Assembly: GCA_964549495.1 (NCBI GenBank)
Contig: CAZJWJ010000039.1
Span: 1 to 43,040 of the forward strand
Origin: JACKBJ01 sp964549495
GTDB lineage: Bacteria > Chloroflexota > Anaerolineae > Epilineales > Epilineaceae
Direction: 5' to 3'
Length of the DNA: 43,040 nucleotides
The position numbers and the translations under genes are program-made. The notes under the pieces were generated by a model that saw only the letters and a list, made by a program, of their open reading frames with translations, did not search any database and was not told the origin of the DNA. Positions 17,223-26,290 of the stretch are shown here, piece by piece (position 1 is the stretch's first letter; each line of letters starts with the position of its first letter).

Positions 17223-20200
17223 TCAGGGACAGCCGGGGATGCTGGCCGCGATGCGGGCGTAGATCTCGGCCAGATCGGCCGCCTCGGCGGCCAGGTAGGC
17301 ATGGCTGGTATCGCTGGCCACCGCGCCGAGCAAGTCGGCGTCGGCGCCCTCGCCCAGGCCGATGGTGAAGACGTCCACGCCGCGACGGGCGGCCAGGTCG
17401 CCGGCCGCGAGGGCCGTCTCCGGCGACTCGACCTGCTGGCCGTCGGAGAGGAGCACGATCACCTTGCCGGCGCGCTCGCGGGCTCCCGGCCCCTGCAAAG
17501 CGTCCAGCGCGGCGTACATGCCGGCATCGATGCGCGTCCCGGAACGGGGGGCCAAGGCGCCGATGGCGGCCTCGATCTCGGCCCGATCGGCCGACAGCGG
17601 CAAGGCGATGCGGGCCTCGGTGGCGAAGTCGACCAGGGTCACGCGATCGTTTTGCGGATCGACCGAGTTCAGGAAGGCCAGCAGGCTGCGCCGTGCCACG
17701 TCGAGCTTGGTCTCGGCGCTGCCGGCGGCGGCCGGCGTGCCCATCGAAGAGGAGACGTCGACCACCAAGGCGATGTCGAAGCTCCGCTCGAGCGGGAAGC
17801 AGAGCTGGTTGGACAGCCAGGGCAGGTAGATCGCCCGCGGCTCCGGCGTGCTGCTGGCCTCTGCCGTGGCGCTGGGCTCGGCTGTCGCGCTGGGCGCGGG
17901 CGTCGGCGTCTCGACCACCGGCGTCGCGGTGGGCGGAATGACCTCGATCTCGGGGATGGGGAAGGTCACCGTGTGGGCATTGCCCCAACCGTCGGTCAGC
18001 CGGGCCTCGGTGCCCAGGCTGGTCGGCAGCCTGCCGGCTTCCTGCGGGGTCAAGCGCAGGCTGACGCGCAAGCCGTCGAAGTCGACGGCGTCGACATCCC
18101 AGCTGAGGTTCGGCGCCTGCCAGACGCTGCCGCCGGTGACGCTGGCCTCGTCGAGCTGCAGGTTGCCCGGGATCTCGTCGACCAGCCGCAGGTCGCTGGC
18201 CAGGATCTCGGGCTGCTCGTAGCGCACCATGCGCCGATGGGCACCCTCGATGCCGAAGAAGGCATCCTCGTCGGAGGAGGCCAGGTCGAAAGCGCCGAAG
18301 CTGTTGATCGAGACGATCGTGATGCCGGCCTGGCGGATGTCGTTGGCGGTCTCCTCGGCCGGCGGGTAGCCCTGGCACTGGCCGGGGAAGAACTCGTCGG
18401 CGGCGTTGCAGTAGTCGGCGCGCAGGAGAACCATCACCCGCCGGCGCGAGTCATCGTCGAAGAGCGTCGCCGCCTCCTCCATCGCGTCCCTCAGGCGCGG
18501 CTTGATGTCCGGGTTGGGCGGCGTGAAGCGGTTGATGTCGCGCAGCGCCTGCATGTAGGCATCGCGATCGCCGGTCAGGGGCAGCTCGGTCAGCACCGTG
18601 TTGTAATGCGAGACGATGCCGACGCGGTGCTTGCCGAAGTTGACCCGCGCCATCAGCTGCGTGGCCTCGTTGCGCAAGGCCACCGAGGGGTCGACGCCCT
18701 GTTGCAGGCGCCCGTAGTAGGGGATGACCAGCACGATGTCGGCCGGCTCCTCGTTGATGCCGCAGCGCCCGGAGAGCGACAGGTCGACCCGGGCGTCCTG
18801 GCCAAGCTGAACGCTGGCCGGATCGACCTCGGCCTGGCCGAGGAAGAGGCATTCGGCGTCGTTGGGAATGGGGATCGCGTCGGCCTCGTCCGAGGGCTCG
18901 AAGACGCTGATCAGGCTGGACTGGCCATCGGCCACGTAGACCCGGCCTTCTGCATCGACCTCGATGTCGGTCAGGGTCGTCGGGTCGGAGAACTCCAGCG
19001 GCCGTCCGTCCAATCGGGCCGTGATCGTGCCGTCTTCGGCATAGCGCTCGATGGAGCCCGGCTCGCGCAGGATGAAGATGTTGCCATCGGGCGAAGCTGG
19101 GCCGGCCGCCACCGCGCGGGCGTCGAAGGCCACCGGCACGTCGAAGAGCGGGCTGCCATCCACGTCCATCACCCGCACCATGTCGGCCAGGTCGTCCAGG
19201 GCGTAGATGCGGCCATCCGGGTCCACCGCCAGGTCGACGTAGGGGTTGACCTCGCCATCGTCCGGCAGGTCGAACTCGGGCGAGAGCTTGCGGCCGTCGG
19301 GCGCGTAGCGGACGATCTTCACGTCCTCCTGGCGCAGCTGCTCGATGCGCTCGCTCTGCACCGTCAGGAGCTCGCCGGCCACCGGGCTGTAGAGGATGGC
19401 CGGGATGCTGATCGCCTCGAAGCTGGAGATCAGCGGATCGGTCCAGATTTCCTCGAGCGCGCGCTCCAGGCCGGTCTGGGTCCGCTTCTCTACCGTCTCG
19501 AAGCGGCCGATGCCGCCCTCTACCTCGAAGGTCTGTCCGGAGAGCTGGCCTTCGATGTAGTAGCCGTAGACCTCGCCCAGGGTCTCCGATCCGGTGGCTT
19601 CGACGACCTCGGTGAACTGGAAGTCGCTGCTGAAGTTGCCGGCCACGCTCGAGCGCTCGCTGGAGGCCAGCTGCATGCCGCCGCTATCGAAGAAGCGGAA
19701 CTGTGAAGAGTTGTCCTGGACGAAGATCACGTCCTCGGCCGGCATGGACAAGGAGTTGGGCGCGAAGAGCAGCGGGTTGTCCGAGTTCTCGTTCGAGGAC
19801 GCCTCCCAGATGGTCTGGACGCTGCGCAGCTCTTCGTCGGCATACTGTACGATGACCGGCGTCGTATCCAGCTCCTCGCGCTTCTCACCGCAGCGGCCGG
19901 CGTTGGGATCGTTCTCGGCCAGCGCGAAGTAGTCCTCGCCCTTGAGCCTCGGCAGCAGCACCGTGTCCTTGCAGATGCTGCGCGAGTTGGCGCTGGCGGC
20001 GATGGCAAAGGTCACGTCGCGGCCATCGAGCAGGCAGGCGCCGTTGCCCTGGCCGACGAAGACGCGGTCCTCGCCGAGCGCGTTGACGCGGTCGCCGGAG
20101 CAGGTCAAATCCTGGCTGCTGTACTTGGGCGCCCGCAGGTCGTAGACCTCGCGCAGGCCGAAGGCGGCCGGCGGGTCCTCAGCGCCCAGATCCTGGTCGC

Positions 20201-20951
20201 TGGCCAAGTCGAAGAGCTGCACGCGCAGGCCGCGCCGGTCTCCGACGGCCAGCACCCGGCCATCCGGCGAAACATCGACGTCGGTGAAGTTGCTGAACTG
20301 GCCGTCCTCGGTGCCGCGCTCGCCGATGACGAAGCGCTCCTGGCCGCTGGCGGCATCCAGCACCCGCACCTGGCTGCTGTCGCGGTCGAGCAGGTAGACC
20401 CGACCGTCGTTGGAGGCGGCCACGCCCTGGGCGTTCAGACCCTCCCAATCCGCCTGGTAGTTGCCATCCAGATCGTAGATGACCACCCGCTCGACGGCCG
20501 GATCGAGCACGTAGATCCGCTCGCCGGCAAAGGGAGGCAGGTTCGGATCGGGTCCGACCGCGATGGCGCCGACGCGGCCGAGCTGGGCCGGGAAGCCGCC
20601 GGCCACGCCGAAGGGTGTGGTGAAGCTGCCCGAGGGCAGCAGCTGGTGCACGCCGCCGATGCCAGGATCGGCGACGTAGACTCGGCCGTCGCGCGAGATG
20701 TCCAGGTCGGCCGGGCTCTGGAAGAGCCCTTCGGCCGCCTCGTCGCGCTGCGGCCATTGGTCGATCATGCGGTAGGCGATCAGCTCGCCCTGGGCGGCGG
20801 CCGGCGCGGGGGATGCACTCCAGGACAGGGCGATGGCCGCCAGGGCGGCGATCAGCAAGCCGAGCGGCAGGCTTGCCGCGGCGATCGCGCGACGCGACTG
20901 CGGCCGGCGCCTTCGATGGGCGTGGGTGCCGGAGAGATGGGGCAAGGGCAT
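17223..20951 (-). CDS. Secreted beta-propeller protein with a metal-site-less VWA domain and a canonical VWA domain
   Basis: A 1242-residue secreted protein, a more distant paralogue of the pair at 5.6-12.3 kb. The ATG at 20951 has GGAGGAAG 5-6 bases upstream and opens a signal sequence (hydrophobic residues about 22-45, then SPAPAAAQ). NHL-type blades (DISRDGRVYVADPG, DVSPDGRVLAVGDRRG, DVDAEGRVYVADGQ) fill residues 55-690. A C-X28-C module follows (C701, C730), then a VWA-like domain whose metal-binding start is replaced by VIPYY (Pro744 in place of the first Asp), a DUF11-like sandwich ending IPEIEVI, a Thr/Pro/Ala-rich linker, IYLPWL (1041-1046) with Cys1051, and a canonical VWA domain (D1065-x-S1067-x-S1069, LSDG). 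It has its own promoter (21157-21185) and terminator. Binding partner unknown. Confidence 0.86.
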   Translation of the reverse strand: MPLPHLSGTHAHRRRRPQSRRAIAAASLPLGLLIAALAAIALSWSASPAPAAAQGELIAYRMIDQWPQRDEAAEGLFQSPADLDISRDGRVYVADPGIGGVHQLLPSGSFTTPFGVAGGFPAQLGRVGAIAVGPDPNLPPFAGERIYVLDPAVERVVIYDLDGNYQADWEGLNAQGVAASNDGRVYLLDRDSSQVRVLDAASGQERFVIGERGTEDGQFSNFTDVDVSPDGRVLAVGDRRGLRVQLFDLASDQDLGAEDPPAAFGLREVYDLRAPKYSSQDLTCSGDRVNALGEDRVFVGQGNGACLLDGRDVTFAIAASANSRSICKDTVLLPRLKGEDYFALAENDPNAGRCGEKREELDTTPVIVQYADEELRSVQTIWEASSNENSDNPLLFAPNSLSMPAEDVIFVQDNSSQFRFFDSGGMQLASSERSSVAGNFSSDFQFTEVVEATGSETLGEVYGYYIEGQLSGQTFEVEGGIGRFETVEKRTQTGLERALEEIWTDPLISSFEAISIPAILYSPVAGELLTVQSERIEQLRQEDVKIVRYAPDGRKLSPEFDLPDDGEVNPYVDLAVDPDGRIYALDDLADMVRVMDVDGSPLFDVPVAFDARAVAAGPASPDGNIFILREPGSIERYAEDGTITARLDGRPLEFSDPTTLTDIEVDAEGRVYVADGQSSLISVFEPSDEADAIPIPNDAECLFLGQAEVDPASVQLGQDARVDLSLSGRCGINEEPADIVLVIPYYGRLQQGVDPSVALRNEATQLMARVNFGKHRVGIVSHYNTVLTELPLTGDRDAYMQALRDINRFTPPNPDIKPRLRDAMEEAATLFDDDSRRRVMVLLRADYCNAADEFFPGQCQGYPPAEETANDIRQAGITIVSINSFGAFDLASSDEDAFFGIEGAHRRMVRYEQPEILASDLRLVDEIPGNLQLDEASVTGGSVWQAPNLSWDVDAVDFDGLRVSLRLTPQEAGRLPTSLGTEARLTDGWGNAHTVTFPIPEIEVIPPTATPVVETPTPAPSATAEPSATAEASSTPEPRAIYLPWLSNQLCFPLERSFDIALVVDVSSSMGTPAAAGSAETKLDVARRSLLAFLNSVDPQNDRVTLVDFATEARIALPLSADRAEIEAAIGALAPRSGTRIDAGMYAALDALQGPGARERAGKVIVLLSDGQQVESPETALAAGDLAARRGVDVFTIGLGEGADADLLGAVASDTSHAYLAAEAADLAEIYARIAASIPGCP

Positions 20952-21156
20952 GTTGACTTCCTCCAAGGACTGCGGTTCAAAAGCATCGGTTTCGCGGCGA
21001 CGACCATACGAGGCCATCGGCTCGAGCATCTTGCGGTGGCCGTCGAGGTAGGTTCCAAGAGGGCTGTGTACGGGCCGGTCGCCGACGGGTTGCGGATCTC
21101 GTCGAGGGCGCCGGGGTTCGCGTGCGGTGACGCAAGGCGAAGTCGTCTCACGGGCG

Positions 21157-21185
21157 AGTCTAGCTAGGCGGCCTCCGTTTGTCAA
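21157..21185 (-). promoter_or_regulatory. Strong sigma70-type promoter for the third propeller/VWA gene
   Basis: The minus strand has a perfect TTGACA (complement of 21180-21185), a 17-base spacer and TAGACT (complement of 21157-21162). The predicted start, near 21150, leaves a leader of about 200 nt before the ATG at 20951. Confidence 0.75.
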
Positions 21186-21188
21186 GGT

Positions 21189-21220
21189 ATTGTTCAGGTA
21201 TTATTGTTAGTAATTGTTCA
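21189..21220. repeat. AT-rich direct repeats upstream of the promoter (ATTGTTCA)
   Basis: ATTGTTCA occurs at 21189-21196 and 21213-21220, with an imperfect copy ATTGTTAG at 21203-21210. The block is strikingly AT-rich for this genome and lies directly upstream of the -35 of the minus-strand promoter, where an activator would bind. It could also act on ftsH, on the other side. Confidence 0.5.
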
Positions 21221-21312
21221 TGTTTCCGCAGTGCGGCCGTCCTCCGGCCGAATGCGGTGCGGAGCTGCGGCGAAGCGGATGCCTCGCGAACTCGCTCGGG
21301 TCGGGCGGCATC

Positions 21313-21341
21313 TTGTGCGGCCCTTGGCCGGCGAGTAAGCT
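21313..21341 (+). promoter_or_regulatory. Possible ftsH promoter
   Basis: TTGTGC at 21313-21318 and TAAGCT at 21336-21341 are 17 bases apart, about 80 bp before the ftsH start. The match to consensus is moderate. A second -10-like TATGCT overlaps the end of this site. Confidence 0.35.
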
Positions 21342-21419
21342 TATGCTCCCTTCGCGCGATAGCCGGTCCGCTGCACGACAGACGCCGTAGCAGACGGATC
21401 GACAGACAGGTCAACGACA

Positions 21420-23237
21420 ATGACGCGGGTCTTCAAGAACACCTTCATCTACCTGGCCATCGTCCTCTTCCTCTTCCTGGTGCTGATGCAGCTGGCCGGC
21501 GGCGGCCAGGCGCCCGAGCCCATGTCACTCTACCCGGACGTGGTCGAGCGGGTCGAGGCCGGCGCGGTCGAGCGCATCGAGGTCGATCAGAATCAGCAGA
21601 CGCTGCGCATCACGCTGGAGGACGGCGATCCGGTGATCGCGTCCAAGGAGCGCAGCCTGGCGATCCGGCCGACCCTCTTGGCCCTGGGCGTCAGCCCGGA
21701 CCGGCTGGACGCCGTGGCCATCGAGACGGCCGAGGCGCGCCTGATGGACCGCATCCTGGGCGTGCTGATCCCCATCGCGCCCATCCTGCTCTTCGGCGCG
21801 CTGATCATCTTCCTCTTCCGGCAGGCCCAGGGTGGCACCAACCAGGCCATGAGCTTCGGCCGCAGCCGTGCCCGCATGCTCACCGGCGACACGCCGACGG
21901 TGACCTTCGAGGACGTGGCCGGCGTCGAGGAGGCCAAGCAGGAGCTCTCCGAAGTGGTCGAGTTCCTGCGCGAGCCGGAGAAGTTCATCGCCCTGGGCGC
22001 CCGCATCCCGGCCGGCGTGATGATGGTCGGGCCGCCCGGCTGCGGCAAGACCCTGATGGCCCGCGCGGTGGCCGGCGAGGCCGGTGTGCCCTTCTTCAGC
22101 ATCTCCGGTTCGGAGTTCGTCGAGATGTTCGTCGGCGTCGGCGCCAGCCGCGTCCGCGACCTCTTCGAGCAGGCCAAGAAGCACAGCCCCTGCATCATCT
22201 TCGTCGACGAGATCGACGCGGTGGGCCGGCAGCGCGGCGCCGGCCTGGGCGGCAGCCACGACGAGCGCGAGCAGACGCTCAACCAGATCCTGGTCGAGAT
22301 GGACGGATTCGACACGGATACCAACGTGATCGTCATCGCGGCCACCAACCGGCCGGACATCCTGGACCCGGCGCTCTTGCGCCCGGGCCGCTTCGACCGG
22401 CGGGTGGTCATCGACCGGCCGGACATCCGCGGCCGGCGTGCCATCCTGGGCATCCATGCCCGCGGCAAGCCCCTGGCCTCGGACGTCGATCTGGAGGTCG
22501 TGGCGCGCCAGACGCCGGGCTTCTCGGGCGCCGACCTGGAGAACCTGATCAACGAGGCGGCCATCCTGGCCGCCCGGCGCGACGGCCGTGCCGTCTACAT
22601 GCGCGACATCCAAGAGGCCATCGAGAAGATCATCGCCGGCCCGGAACGCCGCACGCGCCTGATCACCGACGAAGAGCGCGAGATCATCGCCTACCACGAG
22701 GCCGGCCATGCCCTGGTGATGAACAGCCTGGAGCATTGCGACCCGGTCCACAAGGTGACCATCGTCTCGCGCGGCATGGCCCTGGGCTATACCATGCACC
22801 TGCCCGAGGAGGACCGCACGATGGCCCTCAAGAGCAAGTTCGAGGACGACATCGCCGGCCTGCTCGGCGGGCGCGTGGCCGAGGAGATCATCTTCGACGA
22901 GATCACCACCGGCGCCTCCAACGACCTGGAGCGGGTGACGAGCATGGCCCGCAACATGGTCACCCGCTACGGCATGAGCGAGAAGCTGGGCCCGCTGACC
23001 TTCGGCGATCGCGAGGAGATGGTCTTCCTGGGCCGCGAGATCGGCGAGCAGGTGAACTACTCGCAGGACATCGCCGAGGAGATCGACGACGAGGTGCGCA
23101 GCATCGTCATGCGGGCCCACGATCGGGCCACCCAGGCCCTGCGCGAAAACCTGGACAAGCTGCATGCGGTGGCCAAGCGCCTGATCGAGGTCGAGACCAT
23201 CGATCGATCCGAGTTCGAGGCCATCTTGGCCGGCTGA
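21420..23237 (+). CDS. ftsH: ATP-dependent zinc metalloprotease FtsH
   Basis: Membrane-bound AAA+ protease of 605 residues that degrades misfolded membrane proteins and short-lived regulators. It has an N-terminal membrane segment (FIYLAIVLFLFLVLMQLA), an extracytoplasmic loop and a second membrane segment (LGVLIPIAPILLFGALIIFLF). The AAA domain has Walker A GPPGCGKT (204-211, Cys where Thr is more usual), Walker B IIFVDEID, the pore motif (EFVEMFVGVG) and the second region of homology ending RPGRFDR. The protease domain has zinc ligands His426 and His430 in HEAGH and Asp502 in SNDLERVT. Length and order are standard. The upstream 468-bp divergent gap holds promoters for both sides. Confidence 0.98.
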   Translation: MTRVFKNTFIYLAIVLFLFLVLMQLAGGGQAPEPMSLYPDVVERVEAGAVERIEVDQNQQTLRITLEDGDPVIASKERSLAIRPTLLALGVSPDRLDAVAIETAEARLMDRILGVLIPIAPILLFGALIIFLFRQAQGGTNQAMSFGRSRARMLTGDTPTVTFEDVAGVEEAKQELSEVVEFLREPEKFIALGARIPAGVMMVGPPGCGKTLMARAVAGEAGVPFFSISGSEFVEMFVGVGASRVRDLFEQAKKHSPCIIFVDEIDAVGRQRGAGLGGSHDEREQTLNQILVEMDGFDTDTNVIVIAATNRPDILDPALLRPGRFDRRVVIDRPDIRGRRAILGIHARGKPLASDVDLEVVARQTPGFSGADLENLINEAAILAARRDGRAVYMRDIQEAIEKIIAGPERRTRLITDEEREIIAYHEAGHALVMNSLEHCDPVHKVTIVSRGMALGYTMHLPEEDRTMALKSKFEDDIAGLLGGRVAEEIIFDEITTGASNDLERVTSMARNMVTRYGMSEKLGPLTFGDREEMVFLGREIGEQVNYSQDIAEEIDDEVRSIVMRAHDRATQALRENLDKLHAVAKRLIEVETIDRSEFEAILAG

Positions 23238-23290
23238 TCCCGAGCCGGTCGGACCGGCAGCCGGCCTCGCCGAGCCCGATAGGCTCCGCG

Positions 23291-23321
23291 CACCGCCCCG
23301 CGGCCCCCGCCAGGGGCGGTG
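23291..23321 (+). terminator. Hairpin after ftsH
   Basis: CACCGCCCC (23291-23299) pairs with GGGGCGGTG (23313-23321) over 9 bp with a 13-base loop, 54 bp past the ftsH stop. No T-run follows, so it may be a weak terminator or part of the leader of the pnt operon. Confidence 0.45.
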
Positions 23322-23414
23322 TCCATGCCGGCCGGCCATCTCGTACAGGCCCACCCGACGATCCCGTCCCATGATGCGCCCGAGACCCCAGCCAGCGCCG
23401 AGAGGTTCCCGATC

Positions 23415-24560
23415 ATGAACAGCATCCTGGTCCCCAAGGAGACGCGGCCCGGCGAAACCCGCCTGCCCGTCCTGCCCCAGGCCGCCCAGCGGCTGGTCGC
23501 CCTCGGCGCCCGATTGCAGGTCGAGGCCGGCCTGGGTGCCGGCCTCTACATCCCCGACGAGGCCTACGCCGAGGCCGGGGCCGAGATCGTCGTCGATCTG
23601 GCACCGGCCTTGGCCGAGGCCGACATCGTCCTGCGCCTGAACAAGCCGGACGGACCGGACGGCCTGCGGGCCGGCGCGCTGCACGTCAGCTACCTCGATC
23701 CCTTCATCGACCTGGACAACGTACGGCGCTTTGCCGAGGCCGGCGTCAGCGCGGTGAGCATGGAGATGATCCCGCGCACGACCATCGCCCAGAAGATGGA
23801 CGCGCTGAGCAGCCAGGCCAGCCTGGCCGGCTACAGCGCGGTGATCGTGGCCGCCGGCCTCTTGCAGCGCAGCCTACCGATGATGATGACGCCGGCCGGC
23901 ACCCTGGCGCCCTGCCGGGTCTTCGTCATCGGGGCCGGCGTGGCCGGCCTGCAGGCCATCGCCACCGCCAAGCGCATGGGCGCCCGCGTCGAGGCCTTCG
24001 ACACCCGGCCGGTCACCGCCGAGCAGGTGCGCTCGCTGGGCGCCAAGTTCCTGGAGATCGACCTGGGCGAGACGGGCCAGACGGCCGGCGGCTACGCCAA
24101 GGAGCTGACCGACGCGCAGCTGGCCATCCAGCGCCGCGAGATGGGCAAGGCCATCGCCCGAGCCGACATGGTCGTCACCACGGCCAAGCTCTTCGGCCGG
24201 CCGGCGCCGCGCCTCATCACCGCCGAGCAGCTGGCGGCCATGAAGCCCGGCAGCGTGGTGGTCGACATGGCGGCCGGCACCGGCGGCAACGTCGAGGGCT
24301 CGCTGCCCGACCAGAACGTGGTCGTCGGCGGCGTGACCATCGTCGGCGACACCAACCTCGAGGGCCGGGTCCCCCTCGACGCCAGCCAGATGTACGGCAG
24401 CAACATGGCCCACTTCGTCGAGCATTTCTGGGATGCCGCGGCCGGTGGCTTCCAGATGCGCCTCGACGACGAGATCCTCTCCGGCGCGCTGATCACCCAC
24501 GCGGGGGAGGTCGTCCATCCCCTGATCAAGGAAAGGCTTGGCTTGACCCATGGGCTCTGA
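23415..24560 (+). CDS. pntAA: NAD(P) transhydrogenase subunit alpha part 1 (PntAA)
   Basis: Soluble NAD(H)-binding subunit (domain I) of proton-translocating transhydrogenase, 381 residues. It starts MNSILVPKETRPGETRLPV, the conserved AlaDh/PNT N-terminus; the ATG at 23415 has GAGAGG about 9 bases upstream. The Rossmann fold shows VFVIGAGVAGLQAIATAKRMGARVEAFDTR, with the acidic residue (Asp after Phe) that selects NAD over NADP. The family loop YAKELTDAQLAIQRREM and the block VVVDMAAGTGGNVEGS are present. The protein ends before any membrane segment, so this is the split form, with domain II shared by the next two genes. Its last 11 bases overlap pntAB. Confidence 0.96.
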   Translation: MNSILVPKETRPGETRLPVLPQAAQRLVALGARLQVEAGLGAGLYIPDEAYAEAGAEIVVDLAPALAEADIVLRLNKPDGPDGLRAGALHVSYLDPFIDLDNVRRFAEAGVSAVSMEMIPRTTIAQKMDALSSQASLAGYSAVIVAAGLLQRSLPMMMTPAGTLAPCRVFVIGAGVAGLQAIATAKRMGARVEAFDTRPVTAEQVRSLGAKFLEIDLGETGQTAGGYAKELTDAQLAIQRREMGKAIARADMVVTTAKLFGRPAPRLITAEQLAAMKPGSVVVDMAAGTGGNVEGSLPDQNVVVGGVTIVGDTNLEGRVPLDASQMYGSNMAHFVEHFWDAAAGGFQMRLDDEILSGALITHAGEVVHPLIKERLGLTHGL

Positions 24561-24846
24561 AATGGGCTTGACCCTCTTCGTCTTCGTCCTGGCGATCTTC
24601 CTCGGCGTGGAGCTGATCAGCAAGGTGCCCTCGCAGCTGCACACACCCCTGATGAGCGGCTCCAACGCCATCTCGGGCATCACCATCGTCGGCGCCATCC
24701 TGGCCTTGCGCCAGAGCGCCGGCGGCGGCGACCTGGCGGCGCTGCTCGGGCTCTTGGCCCTGATCACGGCCACCATCAACGTGGTCGGCGGCTACCTGGT
24801 CACCGACCGCATGCTGGGCATGTTCAAGCAGCGAGGGGGCAAGTAA
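24550..24846 (+). CDS. pntAB: NAD(P) transhydrogenase subunit alpha part 2 (PntAB)
   Basis: Small membrane subunit of 98 residues carrying part of the proton channel (domain II). It has three or four hydrophobic helices and the conserved sequence SNAISGITIVGAI, where the polar residues line the channel. It overlaps pntAA by 11 bases and shares one base with pntB (TAATG), so all three are probably translationally coupled. Confidence 0.96.
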   Translation: MGSEMGLTLFVFVLAIFLGVELISKVPSQLHTPLMSGSNAISGITIVGAILALRQSAGGGDLAALLGLLALITATINVVGGYLVTDRMLGMFKQRGGK

Positions 24847-26213
24847 TGCAGGCCTTGGCCTACATCCTGGCCTCCATCCTCTTCATCCTGGGCCTCAAGC
24901 AGTTGGGTCGGGCGGCCACGGCGCGGCAGGGCAACATGCTCTCCTCGGCCGGCATGCTGCTGGCCGTGCTGGCTACCCTGATCGAGGGCGGCTTCGCCTG
25001 GAGCTGGATCCTGGCCGGCCTCCTGATCGGCGGCGGCATCGGCGCCCTGGCCGCCCGCCGGGTGCAAATGACCGGCATGCCGGAGATGGTGGCTCTCTTC
25101 AACGGCTCGGGCGGCATCGCCTCGCTCCTCGTCGGCTGGGCCTCCCAGGTCGCGGGCGGCCAGAGCCTCGGCGTGGGCGGCCTCGTCCCCCTCTACCTGG
25201 CCGTGGTCATCGGCGGCCTGACCTTCACCGGATCGCTGGTGGCCTGGGGCAAGCTCTCGGGCCGCTTGCCGGGCAAGCCCCTGCTTTTTCCCGGCCAGCA
25301 GATCGTCAACATCGGCCTCTTGGTCGGCCTCTTGGCCCTCGGTTACCTCTTCGTCGTCTCGCCCGGCGGCGCTTGGAACGCCTGGCTGATCGCGGCCATC
25401 GCGCTGAGCTTCCTCTTCGGTTTGATGGTGGTGGTGCCCATCGGCGGCGCCGACATGCCGGTGGTCATCGCGCTGCTCAACAGCTACTCGGGTCTGGCGG
25501 CCTGCGCGGCCGGCTTCGTCATCGGCAACACGGTCCTGATCGTCTCCGGCGCGCTGGTCGGCGCCTCGGGCCTGATCCTGACCGGCATCATGTGCAAGGC
25601 CATGAACCGCAGCCTGAGCAACGTGCTCTTCAGCGGCTTCGGCAGCACCAGCTCGGCCGCTGGCGGCGGGGGCGCCCAGGGCGAGGCGCGGCCGATCACG
25701 GCCGAGGACGCCTACCCCATCCTCGAGGCGGCCAGCCAGGTGGTCTTCGTGCCCGGCTACGGCATGGCGGTGGCCCAGGCCCAGCACGCGGTCAAGGAGC
25801 TGGCGGCCTTGCTCGAGGACAACGGCTGCGAGGTGCTCTTCGCGGTGCATCCGGTGGCCGGCCGCATGCCCGGCCACATGAACGTGCTGCTCGCCGAGGC
25901 CGACGTGCCCTACGAGCAGCTGGTCGAGCCGGATGACGTCAACCCCAACATGGCCGCCTGCGACGTGGCCGTGGTCATCGGTGCCAACGACGTGGTCAAC
26001 CCGGACGCCCGCTCCAACGAGTCCAGCCCGCTCTACGGCATGCCGATCATCGACGTCGACATGGCCCGCACCTGCATCGTGCTCAAGCGCAGCCTCAACC
26101 CGGGCTACGCCGGCGTCGAGAACCCGCTCTTCTTCGGCGAGAACACCCGCATGCTGCTGGGCGATGCCAAGAGCAGCGTGCAGGCCCTGGTGGCGGAGCT
26201 GAAGGAAGGGTAG
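24846..26213 (+). CDS. pntB: NAD(P) transhydrogenase subunit beta (PntB)
   Basis: NADP(H)-binding beta subunit of 455 residues. The N-terminal 260 residues form about eight membrane helices of domain II, including GGADMPVVIALLNSYSG. Domain III follows, with the NADP-binding signature VPGYGMAVAQAQHAV, then HPVAGRMPGHMNVLLAEA and the closing block KRSLNPGYAGVENPLF. The enzyme uses the proton gradient to drive hydride transfer from NADH to NADP+ and so supplies NADPH. It is the last gene of the operon, convergent with the ACT gene, and no clear terminator was seen in the 77-bp gap. Confidence 0.97.
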   Translation: MQALAYILASILFILGLKQLGRAATARQGNMLSSAGMLLAVLATLIEGGFAWSWILAGLLIGGGIGALAARRVQMTGMPEMVALFNGSGGIASLLVGWASQVAGGQSLGVGGLVPLYLAVVIGGLTFTGSLVAWGKLSGRLPGKPLLFPGQQIVNIGLLVGLLALGYLFVVSPGGAWNAWLIAAIALSFLFGLMVVVPIGGADMPVVIALLNSYSGLAACAAGFVIGNTVLIVSGALVGASGLILTGIMCKAMNRSLSNVLFSGFGSTSSAAGGGGAQGEARPITAEDAYPILEAASQVVFVPGYGMAVAQAQHAVKELAALLEDNGCEVLFAVHPVAGRMPGHMNVLLAEADVPYEQLVEPDDVNPNMAACDVAVVIGANDVVNPDARSNESSPLYGMPIIDVDMARTCIVLKRSLNPGYAGVENPLFFGENTRMLLGDAKSSVQALVAELKEG

Positions 26214-26290
26214 GCGGCCGTCTTCGCCCGGCTGCGGTCCGAGTCGAATCGGCCCTGGGCGACAAGTTTGCGCGCGCGGAGTCCGTCCCC

